Origin: Phycisphaerales bacterium
GTDB lineage: Bacteria; Planctomycetota; Phycisphaerae; Phycisphaerales; UBA1924
DNA: 64,000 bases
Assembly: GCA_020849615.1 (NCBI GenBank)
Contig: JADLFW010000010.1
Coordinates: 62,001-126,000 of the forward strand
Direction: 5' to 3'
A program made the translations under genes and the position numbers. The notes beneath the pieces were generated by a model. The model searched no databases. It had not been told where the DNA came from and saw nothing but the letters and a program-made list of their open reading frames with translations. Positions 16,822-25,667 of the stretch are shown here, one piece after another (within the stretch, counting starts at the first letter, position 1; each line of letters begins with the position of its first letter).

Positions 16822-17592
16822 TCAGGTCGCCTCACCGATGATGACCAGCCGCGTGGCGCTGGGCCCGTACGCGCCCCCGGCGAGCGAGCCGAAGCAGCGG
16901 AGATTGCCGAAGCCGGCCAGTTCCATCATGCGGCGGAGTTCGGCGGCGTCGTAGAGCCAGTGCAGGACGCGATGCTCGACGCGGCGGCCATCGGGGGTGA
17001 TGATGATCCAGCGGTTGTCCACTCTCCGCCAGTCATCCACGATCCGGGCCTCGCGGAGCTCCATGGAGCCGTCGGGCAGGTCCTGCCACTGCGTGGGCAT
17101 GAGCACGCGGGCCAGGACTTCCTTGCCCAGGGCATCGACCACCAGCTTTCCTCCCGTGCGGAGCGCGCGGCGGAGGTTCTGGAGCACGCGGAGGTTCTCG
17201 GCGGGCTCCTCGAAGTAGCCGATGGAGGTGTAGAGGTTGAGGGCGAGGTCGTAGCGCCCCGCGCCGTCGAAGGCGCGCATGTCGTCGAGTCGCCACTCGA
17301 CCGGCGTGCCGGGCGGCGTGCGCGAGTGGGCGATCTCGAGGTACGCGGCGGTCCGGTCGACGCCGGTGACTTCGAAGCCGCGCCGGGCCAGGGCAAGGGC
17401 GTGGCGGCCGACGCCGCAGGGCATGTCGAGCCCCCGGAACGGGAGGGGCCGGCCCGGCCCGGCGGCGGCGAGGCCCGTCTCCTTGAGGATCCAGTCGATC
17501 TCGGCTTCGGCGGCGGCGAGCTTGTCGGGCGTGAACATGGCCGGGCCCGTGAGGGTCCAGAACTCATCGGACTCGTGCCAGGGGAGGGGCAT
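16822..17592 (-). CDS. Class I SAM-dependent methyltransferase
   Basis: 256 residues with a Rossmann-fold methyltransferase core: motif I LDMPCGVGRHALALARRG, motif II acidic residue in VTGVDRTAAYLEIA, and later DLALNLYTSIGYFEEPAENL, which matches a common family of small-molecule or unknown-target methyltransferases. A C-terminal beta region (RRVEHRVLHWLYDAAELRRM) is also typical. Cytoplasmic, single gene, just downstream of the convergent histidine kinase and upstream edge of the low-GC island. The substrate cannot be inferred. Confidence 0.85.
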   Translation of the reverse strand: MPLPWHESDEFWTLTGPAMFTPDKLAAAEAEIDWILKETGLAAAGPGRPLPFRGLDMPCGVGRHALALARRGFEVTGVDRTAAYLEIAHSRTPPGTPVEWRLDDMRAFDGAGRYDLALNLYTSIGYFEEPAENLRVLQNLRRALRTGGKLVVDALGKEVLARVLMPTQWQDLPDGSMELREARIVDDWRRVDNRWIIITPDGRRVEHRVLHWLYDAAELRRMMELAGFGNLRCFGSLAGGAYGPSATRLVIIGEAT

Positions 17593-17737
17593 GGCAGCAG
17601 TGAGGTTATCGCCACGGCGTCACGTGTGCTCAGTGCTGGCGTGCTGCCTGTCCGCGTTGCTGGAGTGTCAACGTGAACCGCTCGCTACTGCGAGATTGGA
17701 CCTACGAGAATCGGAACGGCAAAAAAAGCCGAAGCTG

Positions 17738-18223
17738 TCAGCTACGCCCAGGCGCATCGTCGTAAAGAGTCTGCCCCATCTCAGGAAGATCTCGTGCATC
17801 CATGAGCGTCGCCGCCAGCTTTCTGCAATTCTTGTCGTGTGTGTAGAACCTGCGAGTTCCCGCACAAAACGCCGAAGCAATAATCAACACGTCGACTTTG
17901 AGTTGACGTCGAGGTATCCTATCGTGCTCGGCGACATTTGAATGAGTTCGCCACAGCCTAGTTGCCACTTCGGCAGAACGGGAATCAAAAGGAGCTATCA
18001 CAAAGCGCTCCTCAGCTTCAGCGATAAATTCAGCAGCCTTCTTCTCAGTCATTGTGACCGCCAACTCGGCCAGTGCGATTGTAGGAATTATGATCTGAAG
18101 CTTATCTGCCTCAATTTCGGCAAGGGCAAACCGTGCCCGTTTCAGCATATCTTGCTGGCCAGCGGTGTGCTCGCCCTTAAGGCCCCAGATCAATGCGTTA
18201 GTGTCGAGTGCTGCGAATCTCAC
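17738..18223 (-). CDS. PIN-domain ribonuclease, possible toxin
   Basis: 161 residues of PIN fold, the VapC-type metal-dependent RNase fold. The acidic site residues are visible in order: FAALDTNALIWG (Asp7), IALAELAVTM (Glu48 region), KVDVLIIASAF, and FYTHDKNCRKL. The start is a GTG at 18223, only 4 bases after the stop of the preceding gene, so the two are a coupled pair. Base composition is about 50% G+C in the lines counted, against 65-70% around it, pointing to transfer. A VapC-like toxin is the natural reading, but the partner upstream is far longer than usual VapB antitoxins. Confidence 0.82.
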   Translation of the reverse strand: MRFAALDTNALIWGLKGEHTAGQQDMLKRARFALAEIEADKLQIIIPTIALAELAVTMTEKKAAEFIAEAEERFVIAPFDSRSAEVATRLWRTHSNVAEHDRIPRRQLKVDVLIIASAFCAGTRRFYTHDKNCRKLAATLMDARDLPEMGQTLYDDAPGRS

Positions 18224-18227
18224 GTGG

Positions 18228-19004
18228 TCATTCGCCTGTTTGCTCTAGCAGGTATCGCCTTGGGTCGCCGATTTTATCCCAAGCTCCGTCGGACACGCGG
18301 CGAAGTGCTGCAAAGCCCTCGCTTACGGGGCCAGTTGGCTGGGGGCGAAATGAAGCAATCCGAAATCGGATGATACGCTGAGAGCCCCTAATCCAAGTCG
18401 CACGGCCCTTAGCGACTACGGAGGAGTAGACGTAGGGTCCAAGTTGCTTTGCGAGCGAGCGAGAGTCTAGCGAGCAAACGACTGCCCTGGTCTGGGTTGG
18501 AAGTCTGAGAAGGCACCTCGGGGCTGTGGCGCCTCCCACTTTCTCGATCTGGCCGGGAAGAGTCACTTCGCCAGAGGCCAAGAGTCCGCGCGAAACAGTC
18601 TGGTATGTTTCTGGCCCAATTGTTGCCAGGATGCCATCGCCGTTGTCGGCTGACTTGAGAACAAGCTGAATCTGAAGACGCTTTGCGAGACGACTGAGGT
18701 CTTCTAGGGCCGACAGTCCTTCGATGTGTTCTTCGCGAAGCTTCTCTTTGTCTACGTCGATGCCTAGAGCGCGAAGACGTCTCAGCCCGGAATCGGGTTC
18801 AGATACCTTGCATAAGTAGCGAGCCGATCCCCGTCTAATATCCAGGAGGCGAACTGCAGGACGTTCAGTGTCTTCGTCGATCCCCAATCCGACAAGCGAC
18901 TGAACAGCCTCCACGATTTCATACAGATCCCGAGGCGCTACGTCCTCGGGAAACACTCCCTTCAGTACAATTTCCAGGTTCGCTGCCGGTGCTCTCCGCT
19001 TCAC
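18228..19004 (-). CDS. Unrecognised partner of the PIN protein
   Basis: 258 residues beginning with GTG at 19004 (MKRRAPAANLEIVLKGVFPE), chosen because GGAGG lies 7 bases upstream; a further in-frame GTG at 19022 exists. No membrane segment or signal. The first 40 residues read as an alpha/beta domain (DLYEIVEAVQSLVGLGI), the middle is helical (LSALEDLSRLAKRLQIQLVL), and the end is basic with RRYLLEQTGE. I do not recognise the family. It lies immediately upstream of and probably co-translated with the PIN gene and has the same low G+C. Its position is that of an antitoxin, though length argues for a larger sensor or regulator. Confidence 0.7.
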   Translation of the reverse strand: MKRRAPAANLEIVLKGVFPEDVAPRDLYEIVEAVQSLVGLGIDEDTERPAVRLLDIRRGSARYLCKVSEPDSGLRRLRALGIDVDKEKLREEHIEGLSALEDLSRLAKRLQIQLVLKSADNGDGILATIGPETYQTVSRGLLASGEVTLPGQIEKVGGATAPRCLLRLPTQTRAVVCSLDSRSLAKQLGPYVYSSVVAKGRATWIRGSQRIIRFRIASFRPQPTGPVSEGFAALRRVSDGAWDKIGDPRRYLLEQTGE

Positions 19005-19067
19005 ATTGGTGCCTCCGAGCACATCCTACCAAGCCCCGAACGATAAGGCAAGCTTGCAGCGTAGAGT

Positions 19068-20507
19068 TTACCCCTTCGCCGCGGCGCCGACGGTCATCTT
19101 CACGGCGACGAAGCTGGGCTTGACGCGGGATTCGAACTCGGCCCGGTACTTGTTCATGATGGTGCGCACGGCCCAGTTGTTGCCATCCGCCAGGCCGCAG
19201 ATTGTCGTCCCCGGCATGCTGCCCATGCTGGTGGCGATCTCGAGCGCGAGGTCGAGGTCCTTGGTCCTGGCGTGGCCCTCTTCGATGCGGTTGAGAAGCT
19301 GGTAGAGCCAGCCCGAGCCTTCGCGGCAGGGGGTGCACTGGCCGCAGGATTCGTGCTTGAAGAACCGCGCGATGTTCCGGGCCACCGCGACCATGTCGGT
19401 GTCCTCATCGAACACGGTCGGGCAGGCGGTGCCCAGGCCCAGCACGTTGTACTTGCGGCCGATGTCGAAATCCATCTCGGCATCCATCTGGTCCGGGCCG
19501 AGGATGCCCATCGAGACGCCGCCCGCGATCGCGCCCTTGAACTTCTTGCCGTTCCGCATGCCCGCGCAGAGCTTGGGGTGCTCGATGATCGTGCTGAGCT
19601 TGATGCCCAGCTCCAGCTCGTAGACGCCGGGCCGGTTCACGTGCCCCGACACGCCCATGAGCTTGGTGCCGTGGCTGCCCATCTGCCCCGCGATGGAGCT
19701 GATGGTGCCCTGCTTGAGGAACCAGTCGGCGCCGTTCTCGATGATGCTGGGCAGGTGGGCGAGGGTCTCGACGTTATTGATGATCGTGGGCTTGCCGAAG
19801 AGGCCCTTGATGGCGGGGAAGGGGGGCTTGATGCGGGGCCAGCCGCGCTTGCCCTCGAGGGCTTCGAGCAGGCCCGTCTCCTCGCCGCAGATGTACGCGC
19901 CCGCGCCGCGGTGGACGTAGCAGTCGACGGCGAAGGTCTCGCCCTTGGCGGTCTGGGCGCCGCCCAGGAGGCCCGGCTTGCCGAAAATGCCCTTGGCATA
20001 CGCCTCGGCGATGGCCTTCTCGAGGACGTGGGCCTGGTGGTGGTATTCGCCGCGGATGAAGATGTACGCCGTGCGGATGCGGCAGGCGTAGCAGCAGATC
20101 GCGATCCCCTCCAGCAGGAGGTGGGGGTCAAAGTCCATCAGCAGCCGGTCCTTGAACGTCCCCGGCTCCGATTCATCCGCGTTCACCGCCAGGTACCGCT
20201 GCCCGGGGTCCGATTCCTTGCCCGCGGGGTCGGTTGTCACCTTGGGGAGGAACGTCCACTTGAGGCCGCAGGGGAAGCCCGCGCCGCCGCGCCCGCGGAG
20301 GGCCGATTTCTTGACCTCCTCCGTCACCGCATCGGGCTTCATGGAGAGGGCCTTGCGGAGCCCCTCGTACCCGCCCGTCTTCACGAACTCGTCGTACCAG
20401 ACGATGTGCCTGCCCTTGGGGTCGGCGTAGGGCCAGCAGGGAATCCGCTTGGTGAGCTGCGGGCCGGAGAGGTTCGGATTGATCGGGGTGTCGAGGGCGG
20501 TCGCCAT
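19068..20507 (-). CDS. nuoF: NADH-quinone oxidoreductase subunit F
   Basis: 479-residue subunit of respiratory complex I that binds NADH and FMN and carries a [4Fe-4S] cluster on the cytoplasmic side. Seen: GRGGAGFPCGLKWTFLP (FMN/NADH glycine-rich site), NADESEPGTFKDRLLM, GAGAYICGEETGLLEALEGK, the SLBB-like region VSGHVNRPGVYELELG, and the cluster cysteines in ESCGQCTPCREG plus TTICGLADG. Length is slightly above the usual 420-450. It is not followed by other nuo genes: the next gene downstream is the PIN island, and nuoE lies 10 kb away at 29957. Complex I genes thus appear scattered here. Confidence 0.95.
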   Translation of the reverse strand: MATALDTPINPNLSGPQLTKRIPCWPYADPKGRHIVWYDEFVKTGGYEGLRKALSMKPDAVTEEVKKSALRGRGGAGFPCGLKWTFLPKVTTDPAGKESDPGQRYLAVNADESEPGTFKDRLLMDFDPHLLLEGIAICCYACRIRTAYIFIRGEYHHQAHVLEKAIAEAYAKGIFGKPGLLGGAQTAKGETFAVDCYVHRGAGAYICGEETGLLEALEGKRGWPRIKPPFPAIKGLFGKPTIINNVETLAHLPSIIENGADWFLKQGTISSIAGQMGSHGTKLMGVSGHVNRPGVYELELGIKLSTIIEHPKLCAGMRNGKKFKGAIAGGVSMGILGPDQMDAEMDFDIGRKYNVLGLGTACPTVFDEDTDMVAVARNIARFFKHESCGQCTPCREGSGWLYQLLNRIEEGHARTKDLDLALEIATSMGSMPGTTICGLADGNNWAVRTIMNKYRAEFESRVKPSFVAVKMTVGAAAKG

Positions 20508-20665
20508 GGCCCGGCAGTGTAGGGCATGGGAAGGGGTGTCCGGGCGGGGGGGATCCGGCCCCTTGGTGGCGGGCGATTACGACGTGCGCCGGTACCGAAC
20601 AGCCCGCCTCGGAGAGGCGGCCCACCCGAGCAGCGCGGCTCGGAGCGCCGCGGTGCCCAGCGCGG

Positions 20666-21076
20666 TCACACGTACCGGTAGGTGATCTGCCGATCCACCT
20701 CGGTCAGCAGGCTGGCGTGGACCGGGCAGGTGTGCCCCACGCGCTCGACCCGCTCGCGCATCTCGACCGGCACGCTCGCCGGCAGCGTGACCACCACCGG
20801 CAGCTTGTCGATCCGCCGGGGGGTGGGCGGGGTGGTCATGTGCTTGTCGATCTCGGCGGTGGCCCCGGTGATATCCATCCCGTGGCGCTCGCAGTACATC
20901 GCGATCGTCGTCAGGATGCACGACGCCAGCGCCGCCGCGACCAGATCGGTCGGGCTGAAGGCCGAGGCATCGCCGCCGATGTCTTTGGGGGCATCGGTCC
21001 GGAGCACCGCCCCTTCCTGATGCTTGAGGTCGCACTTCTTGTTGCCCGAGTACCGCGCGGAGATGTGGACGGCCAT
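20666..21076 (-). CDS. OsmC-family peroxiredoxin-like protein
   Basis: 136 residues of the OsmC/Ohr superfamily, cytoplasmic proteins that reduce organic hydroperoxides with a pair of reactive cysteines. Both are visible: AAALASCILTTIAMY and VGHTCPVHASLL. The sequence GGDASAFSPTDLVAAALASC is the typical approach to the first cysteine. It is closer to the general OsmC/YhfA-like branch than to Ohr. Gene lies 34 bases downstream of a small gene at 21111 in the same orientation, possibly one transcript. Confidence 0.88.
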   Translation of the reverse strand: MAVHISARYSGNKKCDLKHQEGAVLRTDAPKDIGGDASAFSPTDLVAAALASCILTTIAMYCERHGMDITGATAEIDKHMTTPPTPRRIDKLPVVVTLPASVPVEMRERVERVGHTCPVHASLLTEVDRQITYRYV

Positions 21077-21110
21077 GGCCGAGCCTAGGGAGCCTCGCCG
21101 CGTGCCGGGC

Positions 21111-21314
21111 CTACTGCTGCTGCCGGATCTCGATTTCTTCGATGGTGGTTCGGCGGAGGGTGACCTGGCCCTCGGGGGTGGGCGTGGTCTGCTCCTCGAC
21201 CTTGTGCTTCACCACCCGGCGCTGGCCCGCGGGGTCGGCCTTGACACCGTGCCAGATGTGCCCGAAAAACTCGCCGAGCGAACGGGCCAGAGATTTGGAG
21301 GGCTGCTCAGCCAT
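21111..21314 (-). CDS. Small conserved-looking protein of unknown function
   Basis: 67 residues, MAEQPSKSLARSLGEFFGHI as the amphipathic start, followed by a beta-like, Thr/Arg/Glu-rich tail (VTLRRTTIEEIEIRQQQ). No membrane segment of full length. I start at the ATG at 21314. It precedes the OsmC gene by 34 bases on the same strand. The combination of an N-terminal helix and a charged tail suggests a small soluble protein; function unknown. Confidence 0.6.
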   Translation of the reverse strand: MAEQPSKSLARSLGEFFGHIWHGVKADPAGQRRVVKHKVEEQTTPTPEGQVTLRRTTIEEIEIRQQQ

Positions 21315-21636
21315 GGACAAGCCATCCTAGGTAATCGGCGGCCCGCACACGGGGAGAGTCACGGGATTGCACCGGGGAAGCAGGGCGTGACACGAGGATC
21401 GCGAACTCGCGGTTCCGGGCCGAAGGCCTTGACGGGCGCGGGCCACTTCGGGCATGCTGCGGTGTCGGGCCCGGGTTTCTCGGTCTCGGGTGCGCATCGT
21501 CGCAGCCCGACCGGGCGCGTGTGATCGAAAGGCCGCCTCGCCCGGGGGGAAGGCGGGAGGCCGGCGAGCCGGGCGTTCAGCCGGGCCGCACAAGCCCATC
21601 TGGGCAGTTCGCCCTTCGGGGCAAAGGAGTTCGGGC
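21315..21636. other. Intergenic region upstream of the first subtilisin-like gene
   Basis: 322 bases without a supported gene. A small GCCC-TTC-GGGGC hairpin lies at about 21612-21623, immediately before the AAAGGAG ribosome site of the protease gene, and could affect translation. No promoter was assigned. Confidence 0.35.
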
Positions 21637-23010
21637 GTGGTCAAGTTCTCTCGCGTAGCGGCGTTCGTGATGGTGTTGGCCGGGGCGAGCGTGTCGCTGG
21701 CCCAGCAGCTGGGCGGCGTGCAGGAGGCGGGGCAGGACTGGCGGCGGGTGTGGCGGCTGGAGCGCAACCGGATCGTGGATGCGGACCCGACGATCAAGCA
21801 GGATCCGACCTCGATCCTCGTGCAGTTCCGCGCGGACGCCGATCCCGCGGCGATCGAGCTCGTCAAGACCGTGGCCCGGGTGGAGACGATCGAGACCTGG
21901 CCGCTGCTGCCGGGTCTGCACCACGTCATGATCCGCGAGCCGGTTGAGGATGCCATCGACGCGGTGACGGCGCTGGGCGCTGCGCTCGATGTCGTCGAGT
22001 ACGCCGAGCCGGACCAGATCTACCACATCCGGGCCCTGCCCAACGATCCCAGCATGGGACAGCTGTGGGGCCTGAACAACACGGGCCAGACGGTCGCGGG
22101 CGACCCGGGCGTGGCCAACGCCGACATTGATGCGCCCCAGGCCTGGGATGTCTTCACCGGCAACCAGAGCTTCGCCATCGGCGTATGCGACACGGGCATC
22201 CGCCGCACGCACGTCGATCTTTCCAGCAACATCTGGATCAACACGGGCGAGATCCCCGACGGCGTCGACAACGACGGCAACGGCCGCATCGACGACATGT
22301 GGGGCTGGGACTTCTGGAACAACGACAAGGACCCGCTGGATGACAACAACCACGGCAGCCACGTCTCGGGGACGATCGGCGGCCGCGGCAACAACAGCCG
22401 GGGCATCGTGGGTGTCAACTGGTACTGCCGGCTGGTCGGCCTGAAGATCGGCTCGGCCCAGGGCTCGATCTCCCTGACGGCGGCGATCTCGGCCCTCGAC
22501 TACTGCGTGCAGAAGAACATCAGGGTCTCGAACCACTCGTGGGGCGGCGGGGGCTACTCGCAGTCCATGTACAACGCGATCAACGCGGCCCGGTCGGCCG
22601 GGCACCTCTTCGTCGCGGCTGCCGGCAACAACGGCAGCAACAACGACGTCAACCCCTTCTACCCGGCGTCGTACACGCTCGACAACATCATCTCGGTGGC
22701 GGCGATCGACAACAACAACAACAAGGCCTCGTTCTCCAACTACGGCGCCACCTCGGTCGATATCGCCGCCCCCGGCGTGACGATCTACAGCTCAACCCGC
22801 GGCAGCGACACCAGCTACGCCTACTTCAACGGCACCTCGATGGCCAGCCCGCACGTGGCGGGTGTCGCCGCCCTGGTGTGGGGCAAGAACCCGACCTGGA
22901 CCTACAGCCAGGTCCGCACCAAGATCCTCAACAGCGCCAAGCCCATCAGCTCGATGACGGGCCGGTGCGTCACCGGCGGGTGCGTGAACGCTAACAACGC
23001 CATCCGCTGA
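21637..23010 (+). CDS. Secreted subtilisin-like serine protease (S8), copy 1
   Basis: 457 residues. The GTG start at 21637 is preceded by AAGGAG 7 bases upstream and opens a signal peptide (FSRVAAFVMVLAGASVSLAQ). Residues 40-130 form an inhibitor-like propeptide (DPTSILVQFRADADPAAIEL). The S8 catalytic triad is complete: Asp185 in GVCDTGIRRTH, His239 in NNHGSHVSGTIGG, Ser401 in NGTSMASPHVAGVAAL; the oxyanion Asn is in AAAGNNG. An Asp/Asn-rich loop between Asp and His (GVDNDGNGRIDD) probably binds calcium. No dockerin tail is present. It is followed by a paralogue at 23191, from which it is separated by a strong terminator. Confidence 0.93.
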   Translation: MVKFSRVAAFVMVLAGASVSLAQQLGGVQEAGQDWRRVWRLERNRIVDADPTIKQDPTSILVQFRADADPAAIELVKTVARVETIETWPLLPGLHHVMIREPVEDAIDAVTALGAALDVVEYAEPDQIYHIRALPNDPSMGQLWGLNNTGQTVAGDPGVANADIDAPQAWDVFTGNQSFAIGVCDTGIRRTHVDLSSNIWINTGEIPDGVDNDGNGRIDDMWGWDFWNNDKDPLDDNNHGSHVSGTIGGRGNNSRGIVGVNWYCRLVGLKIGSAQGSISLTAAISALDYCVQKNIRVSNHSWGGGGYSQSMYNAINAARSAGHLFVAAAGNNGSNNDVNPFYPASYTLDNIISVAAIDNNNNKASFSNYGATSVDIAAPGVTIYSSTRGSDTSYAYFNGTSMASPHVAGVAALVWGKNPTWTYSQVRTKILNSAKPISSMTGRCVTGGCVNANNAIR

Positions 23011-23051
23011 TGATGGAAGCCTCCGAGCGGATCCGTTGATGCAGCTTTGAA

Positions 23052-23084
23052 CGGGCGGGCCCGGCCGGGCCCGCTCGTTCTTTT
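23052..23084 (+). terminator. Terminator between the two subtilisin-like genes
   Basis: A nearly perfect GC-rich dyad (CGGGCGGGCCCGG at 23052-23064 with CCGGGCCCGCTCG at 23065-23077) is followed by TTCTTTT. It lies 41 bases after the stop of copy 1 and should separate the transcription of the two protease genes. Confidence 0.7.
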
Positions 23085-23190
23085 CCGGAGTGCCGGGCCG
23101 CGCCGAGGTCGGCGCAGCTCGCCGCCCGCGTTGCGCCCGGCTCTCCCCCGCCCGGGTGCGCGGCCTTGCCCGGGGGATGGCGGCGACCCC

Positions 23191-24594
23191 ATGAAGCACA
23201 CCCTTTGCCGGTTCATCCTGGCCGTCCTTACCGCGGCCCCCGCCGCCCTCGGACAGCACTCCGGTCTTGCTCCCGCGGCCGAGCGCGATTGGCGCGCGGA
23301 CTGGCGCCGCGAACGCAACCGCCTCGTCGATGCCGACCCCTCGTTGACCCGCGACCCGACTTCGATCCTGATCCAGTTCCGGCCGCATGCCGATGACGCC
23401 GACATCGAGCTGCTCCTGATGCTGGCGAGGGCCGAGACGATCGAGACCTTCCCGATCCTGCCGGGCCTGCACCACGTGATGATCCACGACCAGCTCGATG
23501 AGGCCCTCGCCACGGTGGCGCTGCTGGGCGATGCGTTGGGCACCGTCGAGTACGCCGAGCCCGACCGCATCTCCAGCGCCCTGGCGACCCCCGATGACCC
23601 CTCCATGGAGCAGCTCTGGGGACTTCACAACACCGGCCAACTCATCGCGGGCTCCGATCCGGGGACCGCCAACGCCGACATCGACGCTCCCCGGGCCTGG
23701 GACACATTCAAGGGCAACCCGGAGTTCACGATCGCCATCTTCGACACCGGGTTGCGGCGCACCCACGAGGACCTGGCCGCCAACATCTGGACGAACCCCG
23801 GTGAGGTTCCCGACGGCATCGACAATGACGGCAACGGCAGGATCGACGACCTCTGGGGCTGGGACTTCTACAACAACGACAACGATCCCTCGGATGATCA
23901 CAACCACGGCACACACGTCGCCGGCACCATCGGGGCCCGCGGGAATAACGGCCGCGGGATCGCCGGCGTCAACTGGTACTGCCGGCTGGCGAGCCTCAAG
24001 ATCAGCTCCGCCTCCGCCAGCGTCTCCGACTCGGCGGTCATCCAGGCCCTCTCCTACTGCATCCAGAAGGACATCCGCATCTCCAACCACTCCTGGGGCG
24101 GGCGGGGCTATTCGCAGAGCCTGTACAACGCCTGCAACGCCGCGCGGGCCGCCGGTCACCTGATCATCGCATCGGCCGGCAACAACAGCACCGACAACGA
24201 TGTCATCCCGTTCTACCCCGCCTCGTTCAACCTCGACAACATCATCTCCGTCGCCGCCATCGACAACGACAACGCCAAGGCCTCCTTCTCCAACTGGGGC
24301 GCGGTGTCGGTCGACATCGCCGCGCCGGGCGTGATGGTCCTCAGCGGCACCCGCTACCACGACGCCGCCTACGCCTATTTCCACGGCACCTCGATGGCGG
24401 CCCCGCACGTCACGGGCGTCGCCGCCCTGGTCTGGGGGCGCAGCCCGGCGCTGACATACCTGCAGGTCCGCGAGGCCCTGCTCTCGAGCGCCAAGCCGAT
24501 CCCCTCCATGGCGGGCCGGTGCGTCACCGGCGGGTGCGTCAACGCCCGCAACGCGCTCCACATCCGGCCTGCGCCGGGCGACGGCCCGCGCTGA
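23191..24594 (+). CDS. Secreted subtilisin-like serine protease (S8), copy 2
   Basis: 467 residues, tandem paralogue of the gene at 21637. The start MKHTLCRFILAVLTAAPAAL is a signal peptide. The triad falls at exactly the same numbers as in copy 1: Asp185 (IAIFDTGLRRTH), His239 (HNHGTHVAGTIG) and Ser401 (HGTSMAAPHVTGVAAL). The propeptide and the Asp/Asn-rich loop (GIDNDGNGRIDD) are also kept. The C-terminal ends share RCVTGGCVNA. Copy 2 has a 10-residue longer tail. Both copies look active. The pair probably arose by tandem duplication and then diverged. Confidence 0.93.
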   Translation: MKHTLCRFILAVLTAAPAALGQHSGLAPAAERDWRADWRRERNRLVDADPSLTRDPTSILIQFRPHADDADIELLLMLARAETIETFPILPGLHHVMIHDQLDEALATVALLGDALGTVEYAEPDRISSALATPDDPSMEQLWGLHNTGQLIAGSDPGTANADIDAPRAWDTFKGNPEFTIAIFDTGLRRTHEDLAANIWTNPGEVPDGIDNDGNGRIDDLWGWDFYNNDNDPSDDHNHGTHVAGTIGARGNNGRGIAGVNWYCRLASLKISSASASVSDSAVIQALSYCIQKDIRISNHSWGGRGYSQSLYNACNAARAAGHLIIASAGNNSTDNDVIPFYPASFNLDNIISVAAIDNDNAKASFSNWGAVSVDIAAPGVMVLSGTRYHDAAYAYFHGTSMAAPHVTGVAALVWGRSPALTYLQVREALLSSAKPIPSMAGRCVTGGCVNARNALHIRPAPGDGPR

Positions 24595-24630
24595 TCGGGC
24601 CGGGCCCGGGCTCTGGTACGCTCTGTCCCC

Positions 24631-25593
24631 GTGAACGACCCCGCCGAACCCGCCGATGGGCTTCCGGATGAGCCGCTGTTGGAGACGGCACCGGCCCGGG
24701 CGCCGGGCTCGGTGGTCGACTTCGACCAGGCGTGTATCCGCTGCGGCTACAACGTCCGCGGCCTGCCGACGACGGGCCTGTGCCCCGAGTGCGCCACGCC
24801 CGTCGCCGATTCGCTCCGCGGGTTCCTGCTCCGGTACGCAGCCCCCGAGTATCGTCGCCGGCTCGTCGGGGCCCTGGGGCTGGTGACCAACGGCATCCTC
24901 ATCCTCATCGTCGTCATGTTCACCGCCCCATTCGCGGCCGCGCTCATCCCCGGCAACGGGCGGCTGATGGTCCAGCTCGCCATCCTGGTGCCCAACGCCA
25001 TGATCCTGGCCGGGTACTGGTTCTACACCACGCCCGATCCGGGCCTGGCCGCCGGCAACGACCCGGCCCGGTCGCGACGGGTCGTCCGGGCCACCACGGG
25101 CATCCAGATCGTCACGCTGGCGATCGTCACCCTGGCGGGGCTGGCGAGCGGCGTGCTGCCGGGCCCGGTCGCGATGGCCGCGGATGTCCTGCACGGCGTC
25201 GCCCTGACCGTCAGCCTCATCACCTGGATCGTGCACTTCATCGCGACGATGCTGTACACCCGGTGGGTCGCCTCGCGGATCCCGAGCCGGAAGTGGATGG
25301 CCCGGGCCGCCCTTTACTGCTGGCTGCTGCCGCTGCTGGTGCTGATACCGCTGGCGGTGCAGGTGGCGGCGGTCATGATGCTGACGCGAGCGGTGGGGGC
25401 GGGCCCCGGCGCTTCCGCGGGCGCGCCGCCGGCGCCGGGCCCGGCGATCGCGCTGGGCGCCGGGATGATGTGGGCGGGCTGCGTGATGATCATCGCGTCG
25501 CTGATCGCGCTCGTGCTGTACTGGAACCTGCTGCACTACGTGAGGCAGATGATCCGCCGGATGGACGGCCCGGCGCCGCGCCGGGCTCCGTGA
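24631..25593 (+). CDS. Multi-span membrane protein with N-terminal zinc ribbon
   Basis: 320 residues, GTG start. Residues 35-54 hold a zinc ribbon of the form CIRCGYNVRGL...CPEC, a module that precedes membrane domains in many planctomycete proteins. Six hydrophobic segments follow, among them LGLVTNGILILIVVMFTAPF, LAILVPNAMILAGYWFY and MIIASLIALVLYWNLLHYV. The function is unknown; the ribbon should be cytoplasmic and may mediate protein contacts. Gene starts 36 bases after copy 2 of the protease, so co-transcription is possible. Confidence 0.8.
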   Translation: MNDPAEPADGLPDEPLLETAPARAPGSVVDFDQACIRCGYNVRGLPTTGLCPECATPVADSLRGFLLRYAAPEYRRRLVGALGLVTNGILILIVVMFTAPFAAALIPGNGRLMVQLAILVPNAMILAGYWFYTTPDPGLAAGNDPARSRRVVRATTGIQIVTLAIVTLAGLASGVLPGPVAMAADVLHGVALTVSLITWIVHFIATMLYTRWVASRIPSRKWMARAALYCWLLPLLVLIPLAVQVAAVMMLTRAVGAGPGASAGAPPAPGPAIALGAGMMWAGCVMIIASLIALVLYWNLLHYVRQMIRRMDGPAPRRAP

Positions 25594-25667
25594 AGGTCCG
25601 CCGAAAACTTCAGCGTCGCGGCCGGGTTGGGCTTGCCCCGACCCCGGCGCGCGGTATCGTTTTAGTC

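Noticed and set aside
17593..19067. Mobile element around the low-GC island
   Set aside because: No transposase, integrase, terminal repeats or target duplications were seen, so it is called only a compositional island.
22792..25536. A long minus-strand open frame opposite the second protease and the zinc-ribbon gene
   Set aside because: Same reason: it mirrors genes with clear catalytic or zinc-binding motifs and shows no motif of its own.
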